In this document: positions 9,144 through 18,751 of the stretch, in pieces
Position numbering within the stretch: position 1 is the first letter of the stretch
Layout: each line of letters starts with the position of its first letter
Assembly (NCBI RefSeq): GCF_026262505.1
Contig: NC_067204.1
Coordinates: 15,974,165-16,038,164 of the forward strand
Origin: Trichomonas vaginalis G3
Lineage: Eukaryota > Parabasalia > Trichomonadida > Trichomonadidae
DNA length: 64,000 bases
Direction of reading: 5' to 3'
Notes under the pieces: generated by a model
What the model was told of the DNA's origin: nothing
Database searches by the model: none
What the model saw: the letters and a program-made list of their open reading frames with translations, nothing else
Translations under genes and position numbers: made by a program

Positions 9144-9943
9144 TTTATTTTGACAGTTGATGATACCATAAATGGTTTTAAGTAAGCGTTCAAAGTTGCA
9201 CATTCAGAAAGTTGAAGTTCTTCTTTAGTCTCTAATGTTTCGAAGTCAAAAGTAATATAATATCTTGTTGGTTTATAATATTCCTGCAAATTATGTGCTA
9301 ATAGCCATTGATATATCTTCTGTTTCGTGATATGTGGTGCATATGGTTGTTGTGTGTTTTGCAATTGAACGTCTTGAATTAATCTTCCATTATTTTCTTT
9401 ACATTTCTCACAATGTTTTAAAAATCTTCTTTGGTTTTTCCTTTCTGGATCATCACGGATAGAATAAACTTCTTCTTTGCAATATGGACAAACTTTATAT
9501 CCTGTGAGTGCTTCAACGTCTGTTATTCTGTCAGCGTGAAGTTTTCCACATGGACTCTGTGTTAATAAAATATTTACTGTTTCAAATTCTGGATCTATCA
9601 TTATTGATTCCACTAATGGAAAGTCTACCTTGTTAATGTCTACGTCTTCTGGTTGAGGGTCACAATAATAAAAATCAATATTAACGTTTAACATTCTTGC
9701 TAACCTCTCACTTTCTGATGAAATGTCAAACCCTTCATATGCATCTATTGCTTCATTTAAATAGCTTCTACGAGTTTTAGGATTAACACCATCAGGAATG
9801 TTATAGAAGCGTTTAAATAACCTTCTACCTTCTGCTCTAATTTGATTATCATTCATTTTAGCTGTTCCGTTTTTGTTCATTTATGTAAGAATAAAAATTA
9901 AAAAAATAAATAAAAATAAAGTTTATTTTTTTAAAGTCCAGGG

Positions 9944-11056
9944 CTAAAGTCCATAAAATGAATTAAGAACACATAAATTTTTATCATCTGCGACGTGATG
10001 AATACATTTTAATTTACTCAAGAATGCGTACCCTGATACATTAAATCTAATTCCTGTCTTATTTAATTTCACAACTTTGAAAAGGAATGTATGAATAGCT
10101 ATAAAATGATGAGATGATGTTTTATGGGTTGCTTCCATTTTTTCTGAAATAAATGAATAAATATAATGCTTATACGTTTTCATATCTTTTATATTCTTAA
10201 TAACGAATGGTATAGACCTTTCCACTTCGTCTTCCTTCGGTGCTGTTCTTTCATATGAAACATTATTGGTATCTTCAATAATGAAACCGCAATCGCATAA
10301 AATTTTATATGTACCAATTGTTTCTTTTGATATTTTATCTAATAAATCAAAAACTTTATCAACACCTGTGCATTTATTTAAATAATAATTTGTGTAAATA
10401 TCATGGTCTTCTTTCTTAATCGTATTTGTTGCATATGTTACATTTTTCAGTGCTTTTTTGAATTTCTCAGAATCGAGAGGGGGTGAAAGTAAGATACAAG
10501 GGTATTCTTCATTATCAATAAATTGTAACTTATGTTTACGAATAAATTTAGTACCTTCTTCTGAAAGTGTTTCGTCAATTTCACCATCTAATAAATTTTG
10601 TGTTGATTCTGAGACATAATTTTTATATCTTTCTTCATGAGATTTTTGAACTGCTGATTCTGAAGCTGGGATATTCATTAAACCCTCTACTTCATTTTCA
10701 TTATATTTTTCAACTTCTCTTAATTCCTTAATTTTTTCATCTATTTCATCTCTTATTTTTTCCAGTCTTTCAATTTCATCATATTCATCATCTTTAATCC
10801 GTTCTTCATAATATTCAGGGAAAACATCAGGTTCTTTAGGTTTTTCTTCTTCAGATGTGGGATATAAGAAATTTATAACATCATCTTTATTCATTTTTCT
10901 ATCATAATCAAACTCATTTAAAAACTCCGCGAATTTTTGACAATTTCTTAAATAATATTTACTAACCTCATAACCCGCTTCCTCTAATATATCCTTTATT
11001 TCCTCATTTGTGAATCCTAATTTTTTAACGTTGTTAGTTTTGACACTCATTTTCAT
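9944..11056 (-). CDS. Maverick A protein upstream of polymerase, unknown function
   Basis: The 370-residue protein starts MKMSVKTNNVKKLGFTNEEIKDILEEAGYEV at ATG 11,056. A very acidic, coiled-coil central part (DDEYDEIERLEKIRDEIDEKIKEL) follows, then a C-terminal domain with CDCGF and, at its end, CIHHVADDKNLCVLNSFYGL. The N-terminus resembles that of the Maverick B region at 33,572 (SEIKQLLTEANIDVAKHYATNKKALADF), and both lie immediately before a polymerase gene in the same orientation. The terminal DDKNLCVLNSFY looks a little like the DGNCLFxS start of OTU-type cysteine peptidases, which is speculative. It is the last gene before the element's right end. Confidence 0.6.
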   Translation of the reverse strand: MKMSVKTNNVKKLGFTNEEIKDILEEAGYEVSKYYLRNCQKFAEFLNEFDYDRKMNKDDVINFLYPTSEEEKPKEPDVFPEYYEERIKDDEYDEIERLEKIRDEIDEKIKELREVEKYNENEVEGLMNIPASESAVQKSHEERYKNYVSESTQNLLDGEIDETLSEEGTKFIRKHKLQFIDNEEYPCILLSPPLDSEKFKKALKNVTYATNTIKKEDHDIYTNYYLNKCTGVDKVFDLLDKISKETIGTYKILCDCGFIIEDTNNVSYERTAPKEDEVERSIPFVIKNIKDMKTYKHYIYSFISEKMEATHKTSSHHFIAIHTFLFKVVKLNKTGIRFNVSGYAFLSKLKCIHHVADDKNLCVLNSFYGL

Positions 11057-11340
11057 ACAAATTAAAAAAATAAATTATTCAAAAATGTAAGACATGAATT
11101 TTTAAAGTTTATTTTTTATTTTTTTATTTTTTTTATTTCATTATGTATGGGTTTAGTGTAAATGTCTTACAATTTTGAAAATTTTTTAAATCTTGATTTA
11201 TTCAAAAACGTAAGAATAAAAACCGTAAGAATCATACATTTTTTACTTCATATGTTAAAAAAAATGATACAAAATCGCTCGATATTGTATGAATTCTTAC
11301 GTTTACAAAAAAAGTCACAAAACCCGCATTATATACTACT
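11057..11340. repeat. Right terminal non-coding region of Maverick A
   Basis: No gene is seen. The stretch is very A/T-rich and holds short inverted pairs, such as CGTAAGAATCATAC (about 11,215-11,233) against GTATGAATTCTTACG (11,287-11,301), and ATGTAAGACAT against ATGTCTTAC. It is probably part of one terminal inverted repeat, but the other arm is outside the window. Confidence 0.55.
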
Positions 11341-11669
11341 AGGAAAAAGTATTAAGATTTTTCTAAGATTTTGGGCTATATCGGAGGTAACTGCTATTTC
11401 AACAACTTATAACTCCCAGTTTCATAAAGAATAAGAAATTAAATTAGGCAAATCAGAATTTTTTGAAAAAATGAGTAATAAACTGTCTTGGATTTTCATA
11501 TAATGAAAATTCCCTCAATAACTCAAACCGATTTAAGAAAAAAATAATATATCTAACAAAAAAAAAATAATTTCAGATGTAAAAGATAAAAGTATATATA
11601 TGCCTTAGTTAAATAAATGAAGTTGTAATATATAATTAGCAATAACTCGTTATTATAATATTGAAAAAT
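11341..11669. other. Intergenic, no gene seen
   Basis: AT-rich sequence between the Maverick A end and the 3' end of the eL37 gene, with homopolymer A runs near 11,530-11,570. Nothing recognisable. Confidence 0.6.
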
Positions 11670-11915
11670 TTATTTTGGAGCATAAGCACGCTGGAGCTTA
11701 GCAAATGTAACCTTAAGGTGGCGCATTTCGCCAGAGCCCTGAGCACGCTTGCGGTGGGCCTTCTTTTCCCAGTCATAATGGCGCATTGTAGCGTCTGGAT
11801 AGCCACACTTAGCGCATTTGCCCTTCTGAATGTGGAAGCAGCGGTTGCCACAGCGGCGGCAGATTGTGTGTGTCTTGTTATGTCTTGGACCGAATGATGG
11901 TGTACCAGCACCCAT
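11670..11915 (-). CDS. RPL37: 60S ribosomal protein L37 (eL37)
   Basis: The 81-residue protein MGAGTPSFGPRHNKTHTICRRCGNR matches eL37 along its whole length. It binds 25S/28S rRNA in the large ribosomal subunit. The zinc ribbon is present as C19-x2-C22 and C34-x2-C37 (CRRCG...CAKCG), followed by the basic YDWEKKAHRKRAQGSG...HLKVTFAKLQRAYAPK tail. The start at 11,915 was chosen because family members begin with MxxGTxSFG; the frame continues upstream to 11,966 but adds unconserved residues. The length is at the short end of the family. The frame is intact and its base composition is richer in GC than its flanks, as expected for a highly expressed gene. Confidence 0.96.
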   Translation of the reverse strand: MGAGTPSFGPRHNKTHTICRRCGNRCFHIQKGKCAKCGYPDATMRHYDWEKKAHRKRAQGSGEMRHLKVTFAKLQRAYAPK

Positions 11916-13229
11916 TGTAAAAAAGGAAGACCAATTCAAAACCGTTGTAAACCTTTCAATTTTCATGAATCAAGACATTGAATCTAGCTAATTTCTTTAT
12001 GATATCTATCAATAGAATATACATTACATTAAAACACAAGTGAAATTGTTCTTCTATTTCATGATTTGAAATACCCTATATTTCCAACTCTTGGAAAATT
12101 TTCATGACCCTACCCAGGGTCCTAAAATGGGTATTTTCCTCACACAGACACCGTGGTTTTTTGAGCCGGGAAATAAATAGCGCAGACAGTTTCTACATAT
12201 AGAGACATGCTTATACTTAGAGTTTGACGGGAATCTAAAGTGATTTTTTTCTGCATCGCGAAATCTAATGCAATCTCAAAATCATGAAGAAACTGCGAAT
12301 CGGAGCGCAATTTTTTAATATGTTAATATATAAAGGTACCCCTACTACTGCAAATGCTTCAAATGAAAATCTAAGAAATCAGATTAATTTGATCACATTA
12401 GTATAGTATTGGTCAAACCAAAAACTCATATGTTGATATATAGCCTATGGATATTCATATTATCTACTTTTCATTGAATTACATAAGATTTAATAATCTC
12501 ATAAATATTCTTTTTAATTTTCCGAATTCCGTGTGCATTTAGATTGCCCATACCTGTATATAATAATTCTAGAATGGTTTGGTTAGATATTAAGTTTTTT
12601 AGATTAATATTTTAACATTTTGATAAAACAAGCATTTGTTCCATTTTAGAATCGCCATTGAACTCTGGTTTGACTAACATGATGTTGTATGATCAAATAA
12701 ATTCTAACTTCATGAGATAAATTTTGAAATTAGAAAATGCGATATCTGACTCAAATATTTATCTGAACACATTTAACATTCAATGATAAACTAAAGTACT
12801 ATACAGCAGATTCGATTTGGCTTATATTTATATAATCAACTAATAATCCTATAAAATTGTGCTATTCACGTTGCTCAAAGATGTATTGAACATTCACTAC
12901 TTGTGTATTGATAAAATTAGATATAGATTCTAATGTAAATCGATATTTTGAAAATTCATATATATTTTGTCTTGGTTTGGCATTTGATCGTGTTGAAACC
13001 GGAATTGCAATATATATCATCTAAATATATAACTATCAAAATATGAGCTATAGATTTTTAAATTATTCTCCTGAATATGAGTGACTAACATAATTATATT
13101 GAATTGAGTAGTAAGAATCTTAAATATTAGAATCTGACGATAATTTATTATAACTGTATAAAGGAACAAGACTATAAATGATGATGAAAATAAAGATTAA
13201 ATTTAAATCTGAAAATTTGAAAACATTAA
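11916..13229. other. Intergenic region, no gene seen
   Basis: About 1.3 kb upstream of eL37 with no supported coding sequence. One less AT-rich patch at about 12,095-12,310 contains a short hairpin (GACCCTACCCAGGGTC) and could be transcribed. I could not match it to any known small RNA. Confidence 0.5.
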
Positions 13230-13606
13230 GTGTATTGTGCACTCTTGTCGGTCACAGTGTCTCATTCCGGGAGACATTGTCACTGCATGTCTCCCAGAAT
13301 GATATCAAGTTCCCCATTCATAACTTGAATGCGGAACTTTGAGCGACAAGAGTGTATTGTGCACTCTTGTCGGTCACGGTGTCTCATTCCGGGAGACATT
13401 GTCACTGCATGTCTCCCAGAATGATATCAAGTTCCCCATTCATAACTTGAATGCGGAACTTTGAGCGACAAGAGTGTATTGTGCACTCTTGTCGGTCACG
13501 GTGTCTCATTCCGGGAGACATTGCCTCTGAATGTCTCCCAGAATGAGACAATCTTCTGCAATCAGAATGTGATTGCAAAACTTTGAGCGACAAGAGTGTA
13601 TTGTGC
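13230..13606. repeat. 3 x 122-bp tandem array with three-way-junction dyad structure
   Basis: Units start at 13,230, 13,352 and 13,474, and a final GTGTATTGTGCAC closes the array at 13,596-13,608. Each unit has an outer stem CACTCTTGTCG / CGACAAGAGTG (unit 1: 13,240-13,250 with 13,344-13,354). Hairpin A is GGGAGACAT / ATGTCTCCC extended by CATTC / GAATG. Hairpin B in units 1-2 is AAGTTCC..CATTCA / TGAATG..GGAACTT (13,307-13,339). In unit 3 hairpin B has a different sequence (TGCAATCA / TGATTGCA) but is still a hairpin. It could be a structured RNA, a foldback mobile element or a cruciform-forming site. No open frame explains it. Confidence 0.8.
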
Positions 13607-14024
13607 ACTAATACTATGTAGGGTAAAAAAATTTGATGAATTTGATTTATTCAATACATAGTATCACCTTTCAAGTCTTTACAATAAAACAAAAGGATTC
13701 TACCTAGTATTACCTCATTCATTCATATTCTTCAACATTTTATATCCAAATCGGAAAATAAGCTTGAAATTCAGCAGTTTCTTTATGATATCTGTCAATA
13801 AGACATTCACTACATTAAAAGGTTGGTGAAATTAATATCCTATTTCATGAATTTTCCTGAAATTTATATAATGAGTTCAAAATATCTTCTTTGAACTCTT
13901 TATAAGGAGTTAAGATGTTTCTATTAAATCTAATGTCATGAAATGTTACAATAGTAGAAATTATTATCAAATAAGAGACAAAAATCAAAGAAACAATTAT
14001 CAAAAGAAAAGATTTTATTCAGAA
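13607..14024. other. Intergenic with short inverted repeat
   Basis: ATACTATGTA (about 13,609-13,618) and its reverse complement TACATAGTAT (about 13,656-13,665) flank a 37-bp AT-rich loop immediately after the 122-bp array. The rest, up to the end of the Hsp70-like gene, shows nothing. Confidence 0.5.
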
Positions 14025-15143
14025 TTATATTTGTGATGCAAGGATTGATGCACCATAAGCAACAACATTAGCAGGATCAATTCCGGAAACAGGCTTTACA
14101 CCAATGTGTTGTTCAACGACATCAGCGATTCTTGGGAGACGAGCTGTTCCACCGCAAACGATTACATCTGTTACATCTTTCTTTGCGATTTTAGCGTCTT
14201 CGAGGGCTTTGTCGACGATTTCCATAACAGTTCCGAGTGTGTCCTCTATCATATAATCGAACTTCTCGCGGTCCATTGAGTCTTTGTAGTCAATTCCAGG
14301 AAGAATCTGAGGAACAGACATTTCGACAGTTTCGCTATCTAGTAATTTGATTTTTGCCTCGTCTATGCACTTGAAAAGCTTATCCATGGCCTCTTGGTTG
14401 TTTTTGATTGGTTGCTTATATGTAACTCTAAATTCGCGGGAAATAAACTGTGTTGCATCGCCTGTAAATGAATCACCACCAACATCATCACCGCTCCATG
14501 ACTGAAGACGTGGACTGTTCTTGCGGCCTTTGCAAACTGAAACAACAGTATTTGTCTGGCTGATGTCGAATACGACGATGTTACGGACACCATCTGGAAT
14601 CTTATCAGCGTAGGCTGCAATGGCAGCAAATGGCTCGTAAACTACGTCGATAACTTTGAGATTTGCGTCTTTGGCAGCTTTCTTGATAATTTCGCGCTGT
14701 ACGATGCTCATGTATGGAGGAATAGTTAAAACAACTTTCTTGTCAGCTAATTCTGGATTTTGAGCAACTTTTTGGAAAATTGAGTTGAGGAGTTGAGAAA
14801 CAGTGTAAACTTTCTTTTCTCCATTGATTGTGCAGCCAACAGCAGCATGTTGATCCTTGTTGTTCTCGTTGACAAGCTCAAATGGGTATGGCTGGCCTTC
14901 TTGAACACAAATTGAATAGCTAGCGCCTGTAAAGCGTTTGATATTGTTGATGGTGTTCTTTGGTTCGGCTTCTGCATGGCTCTTAGCCTCTGAACCTGCA
15001 ACTAATACACCATCTGGTTTAATATAAACAAATGATGGCATTTCTTTGAGTTCACCATCAATATTAAGTAATTGTGGAGCTTCACCTTCCTTTTTAAGAG
15101 CCACACGGGTGAAGGAATTGCCAAAGTCAATACCGATACTCAT
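14025..15143 (-). CDS. Hsp70-family protein consisting of the ATPase domain only
   Basis: The 372 residues cover only the Hsp70 actin-like nucleotide-binding domain. Phosphate-1 loop is IGIDFGNSFTRVAL (residues 3-16); LTIPPYM (139-145) stands for the usual VTVPAYF; EPFAAIAAYA (170-179); VGGDSFT (221-227); and the adenosine motif CGGTARLPRI (about 334-343). The phosphate-2 loop reads DISQTN (193-198) where canonical Hsp70s have DLGGGT, so ATP hydrolysis may be weak or absent. The C-terminal substrate-binding domain is missing and a normal stop follows. This suggests a co-chaperone-like member (as for Ssz1 or STCH) and not a peptide-binding chaperone. The frame is intact with good codon bias, so it is probably functional. 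Confidence 0.9.
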   Translation of the reverse strand: MSIGIDFGNSFTRVALKKEGEAPQLLNIDGELKEMPSFVYIKPDGVLVAGSEAKSHAEAEPKNTINNIKRFTGASYSICVQEGQPYPFELVNENNKDQHAAVGCTINGEKKVYTVSQLLNSIFQKVAQNPELADKKVVLTIPPYMSIVQREIIKKAAKDANLKVIDVVYEPFAAIAAYADKIPDGVRNIVVFDISQTNTVVSVCKGRKNSPRLQSWSGDDVGGDSFTGDATQFISREFRVTYKQPIKNNQEAMDKLFKCIDEAKIKLLDSETVEMSVPQILPGIDYKDSMDREKFDYMIEDTLGTVMEIVDKALEDAKIAKKDVTDVIVCGGTARLPRIADVVEQHIGVKPVSGIDPANVVAYGASILASQI

Positions 15144-16019
15144 CTCCTAATTTTAAGTGGCCGGGCAAATAAAATTACTTTACAATGTCAAAAATTTTAA
15201 AAAGTTGCTACCGTAATTTTTAATTCAATTTTTAGGAGACTTTGACCGTCTCTATCTTACTATACGAAGAGATTAATAAGAAAATATCTATAGCAATATG
15301 TACCTATATTGACTAGTGCGTACAGAATATATATTTTCATTGAATGAAAACAATTCTGTATCCTTGCGAAAAGGAATTTTTTAGCTCATCAAATATGGTG
15401 CAAGGATCCTTATAATAACGCTTTCCAGAATGAGAAAATGGTTTTCTTCAAAAGGAAAAACATCGTTAACAACAAAAATATCGACCAAAATTGTGTCCGT
15501 TATGTATCTTAATGAAATCATTGCATTTCATCCAAACTCAATCTGAATTATTGAGAAAGAAGTATATTATGAGTGTAGTAATACATGAATCAATAAGAAA
15601 CGTGGTGTGTATTCATTGTATTTTACTACAGAAATGAAAATGAATTACTGATGATAAAATGAAAGGAATATCAAACAAGCAAATCAAATTTGATTAACTT
15701 AAGTTTCCATCGAAATCCAAACAAAAATAATTGACGATGTTATTGTGTTGAGATCCATATTTCGACGTTCTATCAATAGAAAAGATAATGATATATTTAC
15801 TTTTGGAAAAGAGGATTATGTGATACCTTCTGATAATAAAGCAAAGAAAAAAAAAAGAAATGTAGGATAAATAAATTTTACAACAAATTTAATTCTTTAT
15901 AATATGTGGATAAAACTCTAACTCACAAATGCTTAAGTAATAGATAGTGTTATGTCCATTTTTCTCGTATTGAGAATCCAACATTTAATTTCCTTTACAA
16001 AATCTGTTTTATAGTAATT
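15144..16019. other. Intergenic region, no gene seen
   Basis: About 880 bp between two minus-strand genes. It should hold the promoter of the Hsp70-like gene. No open frame, repeat or RNA gene was recognised. Confidence 0.6.
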
Positions 16020-16580
16020 TTAATCGGAGTACGATCCATAACTGTAAGATCCTGAGTCTGAATAGTCGGAATAACCACTTGAATTCCTATCATTTTGATC
16101 TTCTGGCTTTTTGTATGTATTTCTCTTGCGGAGTGATTTATGCTTTAATGCACGCTTAGGAGGGCCTGTCTTCTTATTTTCTGATGGACCATATTTCCAT
16201 TCATTAATAATTGTTTGTCGAACTTTATCTGGAACTGGTCTATCAACTGGCTGTCTGATGTAAAATCGTGTAAGTTCTGGAGGTGGATGATCAGCAAACT
16301 TGCATTTAAATGTTCTTCCGCCAAACTGGGTTCCATTTAATTCCAAAGCTGCTTTACAATCATCTGGGTTGTTAAATTCAATAAATCCCATACCATTCAT
16401 TTGTCCTGCGTGATCTTTTTCTAAATCAACTCTAAGAATTTGACCCTTACTAATAAGAAAGTCACGTACTTGTGTAGGTGATACGTCATAAGGTAAATTC
16501 ATTACCAAAAGAATCCTTCCCTCATATGGAAATGGATTTGGATTCGTAAACAATTCTCCCATTGTCAAATTTATTTTCAT
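16020..16580 (-). CDS. RRM RNA-binding protein, probable splicing factor (SF3B6/p14-like)
   Basis: The 186-residue protein has one RNA recognition motif at about residues 21-95: RNP2 is ILLVMNLP and RNP1 is GMGFIEF. A lysine-rich linker (PPKRALKHKSLRKRNTYKKPED) and a serine/tyrosine-rich tail (SGYSDYSDSGSYSYGSYS) follow. The RRM opening PFPYEGRILLVMNLPYDVSP resembles the U2 snRNP protein SF3B6/p14, but the tail is longer than in that family, so other splicing or mRNA-binding proteins remain possible. The start at 16,580 (MKINLTMGELF) is the first ATG; M7 is an alternative. Its upstream region was hit by the MULE at 16,820, about 240 bp before the start. Confidence 0.8.
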   Translation of the reverse strand: MKINLTMGELFTNPNPFPYEGRILLVMNLPYDVSPTQVRDFLISKGQILRVDLEKDHAGQMNGMGFIEFNNPDDCKAALELNGTQFGGRTFKCKFADHPPPELTRFYIRQPVDRPVPDKVRQTIINEWKYGPSENKKTGPPKRALKHKSLRKRNTYKKPEDQNDRNSSGYSDYSDSGSYSYGSYSD

Positions 16581-16811
16581 GACAATTTTTTGATTTCACA
16601 TGATATCCCATCTCAGAATTGAAGGAAATCTTATTAAAACTTCAAACAGATAGCCCTTTAAAATGAGATATGTGAGAAAAGAAATCTAAGCTAAGCTCAA
16701 TAAAATCAAAATTTTTAATTATCGAAAAATAGATCTGCTATCAAAGGAACCGCTATTTAGTGTTTATGTAGACTTTAAATCTTTGTGCCACGCTGAGTTG
16801 TTCTTTTACGT

Positions 16812-16820
16812 TTAGATTTG
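16812..16820. repeat. Target-site duplication of MULE 1, left copy (TTAGATTTG)
   Basis: The nonamer TTAGATTTG stands immediately outside the left TIR and recurs immediately outside the right TIR at 44,996-45,004. A 9-bp duplication is typical of Mutator-like elements. Confidence 0.85.
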
Positions 16821-16950
16821 GGTAAAAAAGGGGGTTGGCGTCCTAAGGCGTCCTAGTGTAAATTTCTCAAAATTGTGATATTTACATCACATTTTTGAGA
16901 GGTTTATGGGCGTCCTAAGGGAAAATTGAATAGCTAGGGCGTCCCGAATT
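16821..16950. repeat. Left terminal inverted repeat of MULE 1
   Basis: Begins GGTAAAAAAGGGGGTTGGCG and carries GGCGTCC at four places: a tandem pair, then GGGCGTCCTAAGG and GGGCGTCCCG. A conserved AAATTTCTCAAAA / TTTTTGAGAGGTTTATG segment lies between them. It matches the reverse complement of 44,871-44,995 with divergence in the spacers. Confidence 0.8.
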
Positions 16951-17596
16951 TTCATTCTAAGATTTAAATATATTATATACTTAAGTATAATACAAGCAAT
17001 ATAAAAATTAAATTTTTATTATGTTAACTTATAAGAAATTTTTTTGAATTATCGTTGATTTATTGTAATCTTTCCAGGCTATACTTTTGAAATCAACTTT
17101 ACCTGTCATACGCATTAATGTAGTAGATGTCCAGGTGTAGCTATTATATCCCAGCAACATTGGTATTTTATCATTGTAAGATATCAAAATGAAGCGTTTT
17201 TTCAGATATAATTTTTCGTAAATTTTTCAAAAATAAGATGGTAAAAAAGCCTCGACTTGCTCGAAAAATAACAATTTTTTTACTTGTAAAAATAACCCTT
17301 TTACAGCATGGGCAGCTATTCAATCACTATTTCTTTTTCTAAAAGTATATTTTTCAAAAAAAATTAAGATCAAATTCGACAATTTCTTGATGAAAGCAAA
17401 AATATTACACATACTTCTAGATGCATGGGATAAAATATGCAATTATTCAATCAATTCGCATGATTTGAAAAAAAAAATCTAAATTTGATAAAAATGTAGA
17501 AATTTTTTATTTTTAACTTGAGATTCGATTTTTTTGATCCAATTTGTGAATTTTTTTTGATCGGAATTTCAATTAATTTGTTGATCAAAAATGACC
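16951..17596. other. MULE 1 interior, no gene seen
   Basis: Very AT-rich sequence between the left TIR and the 3' end of the passenger gene. AGCTATTCAAT (about 17,311) is the reverse complement of ATTGAATAGCT (about 16,925). Nothing else recognised. Confidence 0.5.
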
Positions 17597-18702
17597 TCAC
17601 AATGTTTGATCATAAGTGAAGTCATCTTCATGGGTATTTAGAAATTCCAAGAGAAATTGCTTATTTCTCGCAGATGTAATATCTGAGAAAATCGAATTTA
17701 AATATTCATAGAAACCCAAATCATTCTCCGGTTCGAATAATTCATCTGTTGCTTTTTCTGTTTTTTCTATGAATTTTAATAATTTGATTAATAAATCTTC
17801 ATCAGGAAGAATTATTGCTGCATTTGTGATAAAATTCCATATTGAGGTAATATGGCAATAATTACATTTATAAAATGTAATTTTATCCAAAATTTTTTGG
17901 CAAATTCGCATAATAGCATTAATATTTGAAGCTGAGATTAAACCTGTGATTACTTCTGTAACTTTTGGAAAATCATCGCAATTTAATATCTCTTTATATT
18001 GAATTGAGAAATAAAAAAAATCAAATGGATTCATTTCTTCAATTTCAAGGAGATTGTAAAAATTGATAGAAGTGTTATTGCAACAAATTGTATTTGCAGC
18101 AAAAAATATCATTTGCTCGATTCCATTTTTGGAATAAATTTGCTGGAACAATGTTAAATTAAAACAGTTGCTTAATTTTTCTTCATTGTTTTCATAAAAA
18201 AGTAACAAGTTTGCAACTGAAATTTCAAAATTTTGATAATTGCCAGTTATTTCAGTAAATATATATATTTGCTTTTCTTCATCTAAAAATGGCAAATATT
18301 GATTTGCAATATTAACTAAAGTTTGGGATAAATTGTTCCAGTTTGATTTTACAATTTGTGAGCACATTATGTAATATGTAAATTTATCCGCTTTGTAGGA
18401 ATTTAAAATTGTTTGTTGTTCTGTTTCAGTTAAATTACTGAATTTTTCAAGATTAATATTGTGATAAAAAATAGAATCCTTGAAACATTCTGATATTTTT
18501 CAATGTTTAAAACGGATGCTAAAAAATGTAAAAGAACTTCATCAGTCACTGTGATTTTTTTGAAAAATTTATCCCAATTCAAGCATCCAATTGATCTTTC
18601 TGTCATTGTACTTATGCATTGATAAAGTTGATTTAATGAATCCGAAGAATAATCATTATGCTTGACTAGTTGAGTTAGTTGATACAGACTGTCGTCAGCC
18701 AT
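17597..18702 (-). pseudogene. MULE passenger gene, helical-repeat-like protein of unknown function, one frameshift
   Basis: ATG at 18,702 opens MADDSLYQLTQLVKHNDYSS. The coding pattern runs to a stop at 17,597, about 367 residues, but one frameshift near 18,480-18,500 (after EKYQNV) splits it; downstream of it the frame reads FKDSIFYHNINLEKFSNLT. The protein is almost entirely helical with leucine-rich pairs (FTEITGNYQNFEISVANLLL, LLIKLLKFIEKTEKATDE), suggesting ARM/HEAT-type repeats. There is no catalytic motif. An initiator-like TCATTTTTTT lies 11 nt upstream of the ATG. It is transcribed divergently from the transposase and lies wholly inside the MULE, so it may be a captured host gene. 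Confidence 0.6.
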
Positions 18703-18705
18703 TTT

Positions 18706-18715
18706 AAAAAAATGA
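18706..18715 (-). promoter_or_regulatory. Initiator-like element (TCATTTTTTT) of the passenger gene
   Basis: On the minus strand TCATTTTTTT precedes the ATG at 18,702 with an 11-nt spacing from the A of TCA. This fits the parabasalid Inr (TCA+1Y-W) and very short 5' UTRs known from Trichomonas. Confidence 0.5.
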
Positions 18716-18751
18716 ATAAAATTGTATAGTAAATTATATTTGTGAAATTTG

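Larger units (their letters stand above)
7152..9880 (-). pseudogene. polB: Protein-primed DNA polymerase B with embedded HNH nuclease-like domain, Maverick A
   Basis: Starts MNKNGTAKMNDN at 9,880. An N-terminal zinc-binding-like segment (VCPYCKEEVY...HCEKC, about residues 131-160) precedes the exonuclease domain: Exo I YITFDFETLE, Exo II IIGFNSGKFDLNLIL, Exo III YCNKDVEIM. About residues 595-640 carry CKMCGKAFTY...TLDRIDNEKPHTKENC...CCYCN, a treble-clef HNH/endonuclease VII-like signature between exonuclease and palm. Motif A follows as GVDFNSLYPSS, and motif B as ISLNGSYGY. In Mavericks this enzyme replicates the element by protein priming. The gene is rearranged and broken: a motif C segment lies elsewhere, at 3,600-4,010. 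Confidence 0.85.
1..11340. mobile_element. Maverick/Polinton A, right part (left end outside window)
   Basis: A run of virus-like genes typical of Mavericks: double-jelly-roll-type capsid protein, A32-like packaging ATPase, vertex-like proteins and a protein-primed family B DNA polymerase. The right end is placed at 11,340 because the sequence there ends TATACTACT, matching the ACT-3' terminus of the complete Maverick B in this window (GTATACTAACT). The left end and integrase are not in view, so the terminal repeat length and target duplication cannot be tested. Gene order differs from Maverick B, so this is another subfamily. Several parts look whole, while the capsid, polymerase and one further gene are broken or rearranged; overall a handful of breaks. 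It is a fossil copy of moderate age. Confidence 0.85.

Noticed and set aside
11162-11434. Plus-strand open frame of 90 codons across the Maverick A terminus
   Set aside because: It spans the element end, has lysine/leucine-rich composition expected from AT-rich noise and resembles nothing.
12095-12345. Possible small nuclear RNA or other ncRNA gene
   Set aside because: A short hairpin and a T-rich run are present, but no match to U1, U2, U4, U5, U6, SRP or RNase P core sequences could be recognised.
13230-13608. tRNA gene cluster
   Set aside because: The three-stem folding superficially recalls tRNA, but no A/B-box promoter, acceptor end or anticodon arm was found and stems are the wrong lengths.
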